Part shown: piece after piece, positions 9,101 through 17,213 of the stretch
How positions within the stretch are numbered: position 1 is the first letter of the stretch
How the letters are laid out: each line of letters starts with the position of its first letter
Position numbers and translations under genes: made by a program
Notes under the pieces: generated by a model
The model's database searches: none
What the model was told of the DNA's origin: nothing
The model's input: the letters and a program-made list of their open reading frames with translations, nothing else
From: Larkinella humicola
GTDB lineage: Bacteria; Bacteroidota; Bacteroidia; Cytophagales; Spirosomataceae
DNA length: 64,000 nt
Direction of reading: 5' to 3'
Assembly (NCBI RefSeq): GCF_008727875.1
Contig: NZ_VTWS01000001.1
Location: 434,001 to 498,000 of the forward strand

Positions 9101-9204
9101 CGCAAGCCGATGGTTTCGATCACAAACGACTCCGTCTGCCCCTGCGAAAGGAAGGGCAACAGGCTCATCATCAACCCCATCAACAGCCGGGCAACGCGCT
9201 TCAT
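6085..9204 (-). CDS. Beta-propeller LytS-type sensor histidine kinase
   Basis: The frame can be extended to a TTG at 9228, but the ATG at 9204 gives a proper signal peptide (MKRVARLLMGLMMSLLPFLSQGQ-like, cleaved near residue 23) and a 1039-residue protein. The periplasmic part is built of two-component-regulator propeller repeats (GYLWLGTDIGLVRYDG, QLWVGTEDGLFV and similar) followed by a Y_Y_Y domain, then one membrane helix (WFIALVLAGLSLGIWGLI). The cytoplasmic His_kinase domain has the phospho-acceptor His near residue 821 in NPHFIFNCLNSIQ and an HATPase region with QPLVENAIWHGL. The architecture resembles hybrid SusR-like sensors of glycan loci, but output passes to the separate LytTR regulator downstream. 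Confidence 0.93.
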   Translation of the reverse strand: MKRVARLLMGLMMSLLPFLSQGQTESFVIETIGLRQGLPTSDLHALFRDANGYLWLGTDIGLVRYDGYGFETISVAQEGRWLGLVNAITEDRNGQLWVGTEDGLFVVQHGIAHAVRSLQTGRFVRMNHLLFDQRQNLWCATSSGAYRIDQADLQTLTTNPAATVHPRALPDYEKWVPKLADRRVFSLAFDEQNRLYIGGKFDLFRYQPGKPLERIWQSPGPKVEIQSLAVRSSSDLMFTPLGLSCVIRLRNGQEERLLNDRISSDVAYQKNHFWHLSYGLYRQGAGDAQPIQEINLYRKTSGSFTKLLLDQEGIFWIATNEGLLKLRRSGFERFPLPTSVAGNEISGLGRFRGQLLVGAPHGRLFVRKGNQLQKMGRDLTTIAGISALRADARGTLWLATTYQGLFSFDGQTARQYTAADGLGDEGFNDIFPDRAGNLWAVGDVGITQIRTDSVADRRYRLRFYEPVTNRYKFTIFYSGLAAPDGTLWLASDYGLVSFRHGKFTHHRLTIGPVTVRSIRKIALDKLGRVWLATEGQGLLQGQFVGGLFRPVRQYTTRDGLPSNTFNDVMVDSKGRIWAGGSTALTCLIPDAAATQIRNFDYKDGFFGESFQNPHLFEYPNDTLWISSSEGLLRFPLRQLDPIQEAPSSLITRVRLRDGKDAIFQYADSRDVRSGLPVRCQLPASLNALTFSFALPSLVNPSFNRYRFRLDGSGESWRQAAGSDRSVTYAGLKPGSYTFRMVGASANGIWSSVVSFPFEILPPVWQRTWFIALVLAGLSLGIWGLIRYREQQIKRREVEKNRLAQLIADLETRAIRAQMNPHFIFNCLNSIQECILADHTDAAYRYLSKFSRLLRMVLEESARNFHAIHHELELIRLYLELESMRFDQPMHYSIDVDPAIDTQNWQIPSLLLQPLVENAIWHGLIHQSEPRQLRLEIRQNDDQTFTCILEDNGVGRQRAAALSAQKLVTRTTRGLALVTERLQLLEPAGHGRGTLQIEDLVDAEGHPAGTCVRVHLPIITQIAVRASPLYPPAYVPRPGH

Positions 9205-9424
9205 ATCCGGAAAGGCTTTCGCCCACAAGGTACACCCGGATTTCTACGTTGTCAACGCCCGGCTGTGCCGTTTCCTCAACCGCGGCTTCCGTTCCCTCAA
9301 CGCATTGGATTTTAAGCAAGTCCGCGCCCACCTTGGGGTCCTATAGACCAAACCGCCCGCGTGGGGAAATGAATCTGACAGCCCGTTCAGGCCAGCAGGT
9401 TTCGGAAATACCTATTGATCTTTT

Positions 9425-10042
9425 ATGGAACGTCGTGATTTTCTTGCGGCAACGGTCGCATCCGGTTTCTTAGCAGGGTTCCCTTCGGCGACTTTGGCTG
9501 ATCAGTCCGAACCCGGTGAGCACCTGCTGCCTTTTTACCTTCCGCCCGCAACCGAACCGCTGTTGCCGGGTCCACAGGGGATCGGCATTCGCACCCGGGT
9601 TCGCCAGCGGCAGACCAATGGGCAATATTCCAGTGTTGAGTTTGTGGTCGGTCCGAAAATAATGGGTCCGGCTCCGCATCTCCACGAAGCCCTCGATGAA
9701 TTGATGTATGTTCTGGAAGGAACCGTCAGTGTGCTGGTCGGTGAGGAGGTTTTTCAGGTTCAGGCGGGGGGCTGGCACCTGCGTCCGCGGGGGATCGTCC
9801 ATACGTTCTGGAATGCGACCGACCAGACCGTTCGCGCCATCGATATGTACTTCCAGCAGCCGTTTGAGGACTATCTAGAAGCCGTTTTTCACACCCTTCC
9901 CCGGGAAGCACAGGCGAAGGGATTATCGATGGATGCGCCGGAAATCCGGGCCAGGCACCGGGCATTAACCGAACAGTTCGGAATGAAAGGGTTTCCTGAA
10001 AAGCGGCAGGCTCTCGTGGAAAAATACGGTCTCCGGGGCTGA
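9425..10042 (+). CDS. Exported cupin-domain protein
   Basis: A 205-residue protein starting MERRDFLAA, a twin-arginine-like signal, with a likely processing region before residue 26. A single cupin_2 barrel spans about residues 55-145. Probable metal ligands are H85, H87 and E92 in the first cupin motif (HLHEALDELMYVLEG) and H126 in the second (PRGIVHTFWN). The family is functionally broad (dioxygenases, isomerases, binding proteins), so no reaction is assigned. It is divergently oriented from the histidine kinase with 220 bp between them, and 42 bp separate it from the next gene. Confidence 0.8.
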   Translation: MERRDFLAATVASGFLAGFPSATLADQSEPGEHLLPFYLPPATEPLLPGPQGIGIRTRVRQRQTNGQYSSVEFVVGPKIMGPAPHLHEALDELMYVLEGTVSVLVGEEVFQVQAGGWHLRPRGIVHTFWNATDQTVRAIDMYFQQPFEDYLEAVFHTLPREAQAKGLSMDAPEIRARHRALTEQFGMKGFPEKRQALVEKYGLRG

Positions 10043-10084
10043 TGCGATTCGCGTCGTACCTCACACCGGCTGATTATAAACCGC

Positions 10085-10708
10085 ATGGAAACTATGGCAA
10101 AAGGAAAAACGATTCTCTTTTTTTTATTCGGTTTGGCGGTCATTAGTTGGGGCATTTACGAGTGGAAGTATTACTTCAGCTACCGGAACGACCTGGCAGA
10201 GCGTCCGTGGGCGTACAGCGAAGACAAGGCTGCCCATTTGCTGGTGGGCGAATGGCAGGGCGACTTTCTGGACCCCGACGGCGTGCGGAAAACCATGCGG
10301 CTCGAGATTCTGGTGCCGATGACGGAAGACGACCGGGCCAAAAAAGCCAGCCGCCGAACCCGGCGCCGGAGCGGTTTGGGTTCCCGATCCGATCAACAGC
10401 GGTTCGATGGGTTTGCGACCGTCACCAGTCAACGGGGTATTGAAGAATACGAATGCTACGGGGCGGTCAGAGACAAAACCGGAAGCCGACTCAACACGGT
10501 TCATTTTCGGGTAGTGGATGAAAAACAACAACTGCGCAAAAATTTCAATGTGCTGTTGGCGGAAGATGGTGGACAATGGCAGAACGACAGCCTGACGCTT
10601 ACGCTTGCTTTTACGTACACCACGGCCACCGGCTCGGGGTATTCGAGCAGTGACGACCCCCGGTTTGATAAAAAAGTGACTGTCCATCTTTCACGGGTAA
10701 AATCATGA
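10085..10708 (+). CDS. Membrane-anchored protein of unknown function
   Basis: A 207-residue protein with one N-terminal membrane helix or uncleaved signal (KTILFFLFGLAVISWGIYEW) and a soluble exported domain. I do not recognise the family. The domain contains LLVGEWQGDFLDPDG near residue 55 and a basic stretch KKASRRTRRRSG, with alternating strands towards the C-terminus (LTLTLAFTYTT). A second in-frame ATG at 10094 could be the start. Its stop overlaps the next lipoprotein gene by 4 nt, so the two are co-translated and probably work together in the envelope. Confidence 0.75.
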   Translation: METMAKGKTILFFLFGLAVISWGIYEWKYYFSYRNDLAERPWAYSEDKAAHLLVGEWQGDFLDPDGVRKTMRLEILVPMTEDDRAKKASRRTRRRSGLGSRSDQQRFDGFATVTSQRGIEEYECYGAVRDKTGSRLNTVHFRVVDEKQQLRKNFNVLLAEDGGQWQNDSLTLTLAFTYTTATGSGYSSSDDPRFDKKVTVHLSRVKS

Positions 10709-11232
10709 AAAAACTCTTCACGTACAGTCTGTTCCTGGCTGTTTTGCTGGTCAACTCGGGAGCGGGTTGCGGGGGCAATAAAACCGACGATCCGGAGCCA
10801 GGGGCTCAGGCGTTTCTGCGCATGAAAATCAACGGCAAGGTCTGGACGGCGACCAGCAAGATCACGGGCGTTGCGGGCAAAGTGCCCGGTATTGCCGACC
10901 AGGGCATCATCTCCTTCAGTGGTGACGCGGGGAAAGACAACCTGACTGTCAATATTTATGGCAGCACAGCCCCCGGTACGTACATCATCATGCCACAGAG
11001 TGCCGGTGGCAGCATAGCAGCCTTATCGTTGAGTGATGGCTCAGTAAATGGCAGCTACCTCAGCACCAAAGCACCCGGCAGCAGCCTGACCGTGAAGATT
11101 ACGCAGGCCAGCGATACGCGTGTGTCCGGAACCTTCAGCGGTACATTGAACCTGGAATATGCGCTGGGCACCGGAACCGCCGGACCCACGACGGTTACCA
11201 TTACCGACGGTGAGTTTTTAACGATTGATTGA
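10705..11232 (+). CDS. Lipoprotein, DUF6252-like
   Basis: A 175-residue predicted lipoprotein: the signal peptide ends NSGAGC with the lipidated Cys at about 22, followed by a spacer rich in Gly, Asn and Asp. The mature part begins with FLRMKINGKVWTA, an opening seen in small Bacteroidota beta-rich lipoproteins of the DUF6252 type. It probably folds as a beta-sandwich. The start overlaps the preceding gene by 4 nt. No enzymatic motif is visible, and the function is unknown. Confidence 0.75.
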   Translation: MKKLFTYSLFLAVLLVNSGAGCGGNKTDDPEPGAQAFLRMKINGKVWTATSKITGVAGKVPGIADQGIISFSGDAGKDNLTVNIYGSTAPGTYIIMPQSAGGSIAALSLSDGSVNGSYLSTKAPGSSLTVKITQASDTRVSGTFSGTLNLEYALGTGTAGPTTVTITDGEFLTID

Positions 11233-11276
11233 GCGTCTGTATGAAAGCTATCCAACCGTAGAATCAGCAAAAGGCT

Positions 11277-13499
11277 ATGGATCTTACTTGCCAAAAAAAA
11301 ACCGGGCGAATGGGTTTTCGACACGGGCTCGGGGCGGTTGTGCTGTTCCTGTTGCTCCTTCCGCAATCCTGTAAACAGAAGGACTCCGATCCGGCTGCCA
11401 CTTCCGACGGGCCAAAAGAAATCCGGTATCACCAGCTCATCATCGAGTGTACGGAAGCCGCTACCCAAAACAAGGGTGTGGCCATTCTGGATTTTCGGTT
11501 TGATGTGTATGCGAATCAGGAGGTAGCCGGGTTCATGTCGGCGCAATACCTGGCCTACAAAACCACCCGCTTTACCACCATCGATGCGGCCATTCAAACC
11601 GCGCAGGCCGACATTGCCGCCAAAACTGCCGAAGTCAAAAGCTTCGGAACCATGACTGATTTCATGGTCAGCCGACTCGCGAAAGTCGCTGATTACAACA
11701 CGACCAAATCCAATTTGAGCGAAAACGCCATTTGGGGCATTCTGGCGAATGAAGAAACCGTACTGGCCGATCTGCACCGGAAGTCCGGCCTGTTCGGTCT
11801 GGACGAATTTCTGGTTGCGCTGCTGGCGACGCCCGCACGGGCACAGACGCTGGGTAGAAATCAGGGTGTCAACTACCACAGTGCCTATTACTACAGTCCT
11901 CCGCCCCAGCCCGGTTCGCCTTTGCCCGAATACCGGTTTGTCAATCCGGTTCCGCAGGCACAGATGCCTTCCAATGCCGCCCCGGTGCAACGAAACTCGC
12001 GGGGAGAAACACCTGCCGAGCAAGCGGCTCGCGAAGAAGCCGCCCGGGCAGCCGCCCAGGCCGGGCGCACAAACCGAGGTCCGAGGAGTGTCAGCGATGC
12101 CTTTAACGGTATTTTTGATCGCCTGGGTGACGCACTAGGCAATGCTGCGGCTGCGGCAGGCCGGGCCATGGGTGACCCGCATGTCGTTACGCACGATGGA
12201 CTGGATTACGGTTTTCAGGCCGTAGGGGAGTTTGTCGCCACCAAAGGCGCGATGATTGAAATTCAGGCCCGGCAGGAAGATGCCTACAAGACCAACCGCG
12301 CAACCGTTACGACGGGGGTGGCAGCCCGCATCGGCACCGATGAAATCTGTTTTTTGGTAAACCCCGCTTCGCTGGAAGCGCCCCGGCTTTTTGTCAACAA
12401 GAAAGAAACCGCGCTGTCCTCCTTTACCCTATTGACGCTCGCCAATGGAAACCAACTGCGGGTAGCCGCAAAAGAAAAGCTGGTGTTTATGAATGCGCAG
12501 GGTGAGGGCGTCACGATTCGCTGGAATACGCCCTACCTCGACTATGCCGTTCTGCTCGGCGATGCCCGCAAAGGAAATGTGACCGGTTTGATGGGCAATT
12601 TCGACGGAGACGACCAAAATGATTTTAAACTGGCCAATGGAACCGCCATCGAACGAAGCTTTCCGACGATCCACACCACCTTCGCCGATAGCTGGCGGAT
12701 TACCGGCCCGACCTCCCTCTTTGTGTATGAAAACGGAAAAAATACCGATTCGTACACCGACCGCGCCTTTCCCAAAACGTATCCGGCGATTGACCCCGAA
12801 AAATACAAATGGGCGGAAGGCATGTGTCTGGCTGCGGGCGTTAGCCGCCAGCCCGAACTCGGCCATTGCATTTTTGACGTGGCCATGACGGGCGACGAGC
12901 GGCTGGTGCGGTCGGCGGTTTTGGGTCAGCAGGAATTTCAGGCCGGCGCCGACGTCCGGGTGTTCACCAACCTGAAACTGGATCTGAAAGAAGGGCAGTC
13001 GAATGACCCGCAAACCCGCAATGTACTGGACCTCGACAACGGCACGTTCTACCGGTTTGCCGATGGCGCAAAAGTTGCTTACGAAATCGATGTGGTGTTT
13101 GATTACTATTCCGGTCCCTGGTTTGCGGGGCCGCGGGCGGTCCAAAACTGTGGCGTTTCCTGCGGAGCCTACACCATCTGGCCGCTGATGGAGCAGCAGA
13201 AATGGCCGTTTTTCGCGAACACCTTCCTGCGCTACACCATCATTCCGGCCAACCAGTGGGAGACGTTCAGCGATGCCGCGTCTCTGCGCAAAGCCTGGAC
13301 GTTCGATGCGGGAGCCGACGAGAAAACTGAACTCGTCAAAGGACTGACGGATCTCAATACGTCGACTCCACTCACACCGTATTTGTGGTCGTTTCGCACC
13401 CAGCAGGGCAAAAAAGGCCTGATCCGGTTCACGCAGGGCCAGGTCAACAAAGCAGGCGGAACGGCTTCGTTTACGTTCGATGTGAAAATTGAACGATAG
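11277..13499 (+). CDS. Lipoprotein with von Willebrand factor type D domain
   Basis: 740 residues from the ATG at 11277; a second ATG at 11310 would give a tidier lipoprotein signal (VVLFLLLLPQSC). An Ala-rich helical region covers about residues 40-290. It is followed by a VWD domain: GDPHVVTHDGLDYGF at residue 299, GEFVATKG shortly after, and GLMGNFDGDDQNDF at residue 437. Downstream, two Cys residues flank an ELGHCIFDVAMTGD segment typical of the region following VWD domains. VWD domains are best known in secreted animal proteins but also occur in bacterial surface proteins. The C-terminal 150 residues look beta-rich. The gene converges on the next one with a 9-bp gap. A role in surface adhesion or polymer binding is only a guess. 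Confidence 0.85.
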   Translation: MDLTCQKKTGRMGFRHGLGAVVLFLLLLPQSCKQKDSDPAATSDGPKEIRYHQLIIECTEAATQNKGVAILDFRFDVYANQEVAGFMSAQYLAYKTTRFTTIDAAIQTAQADIAAKTAEVKSFGTMTDFMVSRLAKVADYNTTKSNLSENAIWGILANEETVLADLHRKSGLFGLDEFLVALLATPARAQTLGRNQGVNYHSAYYYSPPPQPGSPLPEYRFVNPVPQAQMPSNAAPVQRNSRGETPAEQAAREEAARAAAQAGRTNRGPRSVSDAFNGIFDRLGDALGNAAAAAGRAMGDPHVVTHDGLDYGFQAVGEFVATKGAMIEIQARQEDAYKTNRATVTTGVAARIGTDEICFLVNPASLEAPRLFVNKKETALSSFTLLTLANGNQLRVAAKEKLVFMNAQGEGVTIRWNTPYLDYAVLLGDARKGNVTGLMGNFDGDDQNDFKLANGTAIERSFPTIHTTFADSWRITGPTSLFVYENGKNTDSYTDRAFPKTYPAIDPEKYKWAEGMCLAAGVSRQPELGHCIFDVAMTGDERLVRSAVLGQQEFQAGADVRVFTNLKLDLKEGQSNDPQTRNVLDLDNGTFYRFADGAKVAYEIDVVFDYYSGPWFAGPRAVQNCGVSCGAYTIWPLMEQQKWPFFANTFLRYTIIPANQWETFSDAASLRKAWTFDAGADEKTELVKGLTDLNTSTPLTPYLWSFRTQQGKKGLIRFTQGQVNKAGGTASFTFDVKIER

Positions 13500-13508
13500 G
13501 CTGGAGTT

Positions 13509-14246
13509 CTATTCTGGCTCGGAAACTTCGATGTCCATTTTATACCGGCCGGTGGCACCGGCATAGGCCGGTACGAACAGCGTCGTGAGGGAATTCTGGA
13601 AACTCCCGACATTGCGGACGCGGACTTTCATGGGTTTGTTTTCGGGGACATACCGGGCCGTAATCTTGTACTTTCCAAGGGGAACGTCGTCGATGTAGAG
13701 GTAATCCGGTTTCTGAACGATCTTCTTCCCGGTGGTGCCGTCGATGAGCGGGGCGACGGGTTCCAGGGTTAATTCTACATTCTCGGTGTCGTAGAAACCG
13801 ATGGGCGTAAACACCTCGATTTTGCCGCCGTAAACACCGTCGTCGCCGAAATTCCCGGTTCGCTCACCGGTCAGTTTTAAGGTCATATTTTTAACGGCAC
13901 CGTCGGAACCGGCAAAAGCACCGTCGTCTTCGACGAACAGATCCAGTACGTAATTCTGGCCCTCGTACTTCATTTTGACGGTTCCGCGGACATAAAACGA
14001 ACCATTGCCGACCTCCAGTTTGTAGTTGCCTTTTGCATCGGTTTGCCCCAACACGTTGCTGTTGTAATACCGGGTATCATCGGCTACAATGTCGGCTTTG
14101 GCGATCGGTTTGCCCTGCGAATCGACCACTTTGCCGGACACGAAACCGGCCTGAGCGTCTCCTGGCTCAACGGGGTCTTTGGTTTTGGAACACGAGGAAA
14201 GGCTGAGCGCTGCAACGGTCAGCAGCGCGAGAAGGGTTGGTTTCAT
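13509..14246 (-). CDS. Carboxypeptidase-regulatory-like lipoprotein
   Basis: 245 residues with a clear lipoprotein signal (lipidated Cys at about 19 in LSLSSC). After an acidic linker, residues about 35-100 form a carboxypeptidase-regulatory-like/CNA-B-type beta-sandwich (GFVSGKVVDSQGKPIAKADI, then GQTDAKGNYKLEVG). The remainder resembles a second, looser beta domain. Such domains commonly act as structural modules in Bacteroidota envelope proteins and lack catalytic residues. It faces the VWD lipoprotein gene with only 9 bp between the stops, leaving no room for a terminator. Confidence 0.8.
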   Translation of the reverse strand: MKPTLLALLTVAALSLSSCSKTKDPVEPGDAQAGFVSGKVVDSQGKPIAKADIVADDTRYYNSNVLGQTDAKGNYKLEVGNGSFYVRGTVKMKYEGQNYVLDLFVEDDGAFAGSDGAVKNMTLKLTGERTGNFGDDGVYGGKIEVFTPIGFYDTENVELTLEPVAPLIDGTTGKKIVQKPDYLYIDDVPLGKYKITARYVPENKPMKVRVRNVGSFQNSLTTLFVPAYAGATGRYKMDIEVSEPE

Positions 14247-14372
14247 GAGAAAGTAGGTTGTTTACTTTCTCAAATGTGCAGTCAAACCGTCCCGAATTCA
14301 TCCGAAACCGGTAGTAATTGACAAAAACCGGGGGTGAAATGGAAGTTCGAACCGGTGAAACGACAGCCGACC

Positions 14373-16565
14373 TCAGTTTGCTTCCGTGATTTCCAGTACC
14401 ACGCTGGCCCGGCGCGCATCGACCGCGGGGTTAAAGCCGACCGTCATCAGATAATCGCCTGAATAAACCGTCTGACTGCGGTTGATTGGTGAATTGGTGC
14501 CCGGATACACATTCACTTCCTGAATCCGGTACTTTTTCGCCGGATGTAAACCGCTCAGCCGAATGGCTCCCTGGCTGCCTTCCCGGTAGCGGTTTCCGAC
14601 CAGGTAGTTAAACCACATGGCTTTGTCCTGTTTTTCGCTGACATACAGCAACGACGCCATGTCGGAAGTCTGCGGAGAAACCAGCCGAAACAGGTCGCCT
14701 TTCCAGATCACATCCTTCACCCGGCTGTAGGTTTTCAGCGCGTCCTGACTGAAGGCCAGCTCTTTTTCGTCCAGTTTGCTGACCACGATGTCGTACCCCA
14801 TTTTGCCCATCATCGCGACGTCGGTGCGGAATTTGATCGGTTGTTTGCCCCAGTCGGTGATGTGGTTACATAATGCGATGGCGGGGAAGAAATAGGAGTA
14901 ATTCCACTGGATGTAAATGCGCTCCAGACCGTCGGTGTTGTCGCTCGGCCAGAATTCCGTAAAGTATTTCAAGGCTCCATAATCGACCCGGCCACCTCCG
15001 CCCGAGCACAGCATCAGCGGCAGAGTCGGGTATTTGGCCCGTAGTTTTTCCAGCACCTTGTAAAGCCCTTGTACGTACTCCACATACAGGTGCGACGGGT
15101 TGGGGTTGGTCGCTGAATAGGCGTTGTAAATCACCGCATTACAGTCCCACTTGATGTAGCCCAACGTCGGATTTTTGGTCAGAAGACCGTCAACGACACC
15201 GTAGACAAAATCCTGCACCTTCGGATTGGACAAATCCAGGACCAACTGATTCCGGAAATAGTATTCCGGGCGGTTGGGTAGTTTGATCACCCAGTCGGGA
15301 TGTTTTTCGTAGAGTTCGCTCTTCGGGCTCACCATTTCCGGTTCCAGCCAGATCCCAAATTTGATACCCGCGCTTTCGGCTTCTTTCACCAGATAACCCA
15401 GTCCGTGCGGGAGTTTCTGCTTGTTTTCCTGCCAGTCACCGAGACCGGTATGATCGTCGTTGCGGGGGTATTTGTTGGCAAACCAGCCGTCATCCAGCAG
15501 GAATAAGTCGACGCCCAGTTTCTTGCCGTCTTTGAACAACGTTGTCAATTTTTCTTCGTTGAAGTCGAAATAGGTCGCTTCCCAGTTGTTTAACAGTGTT
15601 AACCGGTTGCCTTCGCCCTGCGGAATGCGGTGTTTTCGCGCCCAGCGGTGCAAATTCCGACTGGCCAGTCCTTTGCCCGAATCCGAATACGTATACAGAA
15701 AAGCCGGGGTGACAAACTCTTTATCCGGAGCCAGCATATACTCCGAAGCATACGGATTAATGCCCGCAATCAGCCGCAGATTTCGCAGAGGATCAACCTC
15801 AAACTGAATCTGATAATTCCCCGACCAGGCCAGCGTTCCGGCGATTACTTCACCGGTTTCTTCTTCCGCCGGTTTGTTCAGCGAGAGTAGAAACGAGGGC
15901 GGCTGGAACAAATGGGCGCGGGTTCCGAGCTTCGAATCGAGTACTTTCAAGCCCGCCGTCAAGGGGATTTCTTCGGGATTCATCTCCTTTGCCCAGTCAC
16001 CATGGAAGTGCGTCAGGTAGTAGTTTTTCGCGGGAATGTAGAGATTGGCCGACGCGTATTTCTGCAAACGAACGGTTTTTTTCTCCGTATGGCGAATACT
16101 GGACCACTGTTCGATTACATCTTCCTGCTGATAGGCTTTGTAAAATAGTTTTACTTCGAACGGATACTGGGGGTCTTTCAGGAAAACCGTGGTCAGAATC
16201 ACGCCGTCGGAAACCGTCTGCGTTTCGTGCCGGACGTATTTGAGGTCCGAGGAAGGATTGCCGTCGGCGTGGGCAACCTGAAGCGCCGGTTCGAGCAGAT
16301 TGCGCGCCCCCGCTGGGGTATAGGCCGAATTGTAAAGTTGCGTATAATCTTCTCCGCGCTTTCCATTGTCTGATAAAAGGCCGTATTCGGCGGTGTTTTG
16401 CAACCGTTTTCCGAGGTGGATAACCGTGGGATCGCCCGCTTTATCGATCCGGATGACCAGCGCCGTTCGCCGGGTTTCGATGGCAATCTGGGTGTCGCCG
16501 GGTGCATTCGGGTTGGCAACAGCGTTGAAGCAAAGAAAGGTTAGGAAGATGCAAAAGTTTCTCAT
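14373..16565 (-). CDS. GH36 alpha-galactosidase
   Basis: The ATG at 16565 begins a signal peptide (MRNFCIFLTFLCFNAVA), giving about 730 residues, the normal length for GH36. An upstream TTG at 16598 is in frame but unlikely. The N-terminal beta-sandwich is followed by the TIM barrel with LLDDGWF, WLEPEMVS, YIKWDCN (nucleophile D474), CSGGGGRVDYG and SDNTDG (acid/base D542), all diagnostic for alpha-galactosidases that release terminal alpha-1,6-galactose. A short beta C-terminal domain closes the protein. Export predicts action on oligosaccharides in the periplasm or outside. Confidence 0.95.
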   Translation of the reverse strand: MRNFCIFLTFLCFNAVANPNAPGDTQIAIETRRTALVIRIDKAGDPTVIHLGKRLQNTAEYGLLSDNGKRGEDYTQLYNSAYTPAGARNLLEPALQVAHADGNPSSDLKYVRHETQTVSDGVILTTVFLKDPQYPFEVKLFYKAYQQEDVIEQWSSIRHTEKKTVRLQKYASANLYIPAKNYYLTHFHGDWAKEMNPEEIPLTAGLKVLDSKLGTRAHLFQPPSFLLSLNKPAEEETGEVIAGTLAWSGNYQIQFEVDPLRNLRLIAGINPYASEYMLAPDKEFVTPAFLYTYSDSGKGLASRNLHRWARKHRIPQGEGNRLTLLNNWEATYFDFNEEKLTTLFKDGKKLGVDLFLLDDGWFANKYPRNDDHTGLGDWQENKQKLPHGLGYLVKEAESAGIKFGIWLEPEMVSPKSELYEKHPDWVIKLPNRPEYYFRNQLVLDLSNPKVQDFVYGVVDGLLTKNPTLGYIKWDCNAVIYNAYSATNPNPSHLYVEYVQGLYKVLEKLRAKYPTLPLMLCSGGGGRVDYGALKYFTEFWPSDNTDGLERIYIQWNYSYFFPAIALCNHITDWGKQPIKFRTDVAMMGKMGYDIVVSKLDEKELAFSQDALKTYSRVKDVIWKGDLFRLVSPQTSDMASLLYVSEKQDKAMWFNYLVGNRYREGSQGAIRLSGLHPAKKYRIQEVNVYPGTNSPINRSQTVYSGDYLMTVGFNPAVDARRASVVLEITEAN

Positions 16566-16653
16566 GATAGCAGGCGGTATAGGCCGCAAAGCTAACAAAA
16601 GAAACTGTATGGGGACTCAGTCAAAACGGAACCAGCCCCGAAAACCGGTAAAA

Positions 16654-17019
16654 TTAAACGGATCGTCCGGTCAGTTCGTCCACCGAACGGAAAACCGCCA
16701 GTCCCCGCTGTTGCGCTTCCGTAACCATTTCGTCGGCTCCCTGGGAGGAACCGCCAATGCGCAGTACACCATCACAGCGGGACAAAAGATCCATAGCAAC
16801 CGGATGGAACAGGCGATTGAATACTGCATCGCCGATGTGTTGGGAACCGGCCGCTTCTATCAATGGTAGTGCAACCCATTCCCCCAGCATCGGCAAATGG
16901 CCCAGTTCCAGAAGCTGGAGGGCGGTTTGGGTCATTAGCAGGACATTCTGTGCGATCTTTTCAGGATCATCGTTCGTGCCGGAGCGATACGGACCGGCAA
17001 CCAGGATCATTTTTTTCAT
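16654..17019 (-). CDS. DUF4406-like nucleoside-deoxyribosyltransferase-fold protein
   Basis: A 121-residue cytoplasmic protein beginning KKMILVAGPYRSGTNDD, the glycine-containing first-strand motif of the nucleoside 2-deoxyribosyltransferase-like/DUF4406 fold. The segment RCDGVLRIGGSSQGADEMVTEA matches the fold's second conserved region (a catalytic Glu follows the G/S-rich turn in true transferases, here E in DEMV). It is short for a transferase and may be a nucleotide-binding relative. It lies 88 bp upstream of the alpha-galactosidase start on the same strand, without an evident functional link. Confidence 0.7.
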   Translation of the reverse strand: MKKMILVAGPYRSGTNDDPEKIAQNVLLMTQTALQLLELGHLPMLGEWVALPLIEAAGSQHIGDAVFNRLFHPVAMDLLSRCDGVLRIGGSSQGADEMVTEAQQRGLAVFRSVDELTGRSV

Positions 17020-17213
17020 CGATCAATTCCATTGTTTATACCGTCTACGCAACAAAGGTAATTAAAATTGATCATTATTGATAGTTTATGATTCATTTTG
17101 ATCGAAAGGTGAGCGAGCTTGTCTTTGAAAATCTGATAATTTTTTGCGTACCAGTAAACGATTCCTGTTATCTTGTTAAAAAATAGGAGGTTAGTTTTAT
17201 TCAAGTCGTTGTT

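Noticed and set aside
9205-9228. TTG start for the sensor kinase at 9228
   Set aside because: It adds eight residues before a complete signal peptide that begins at the ATG at 9204.
17016-17204. 62-codon minus-strand frame in an AT-rich gap
   Set aside because: AT-rich random open frame overlapping the likely promoters; no motif.
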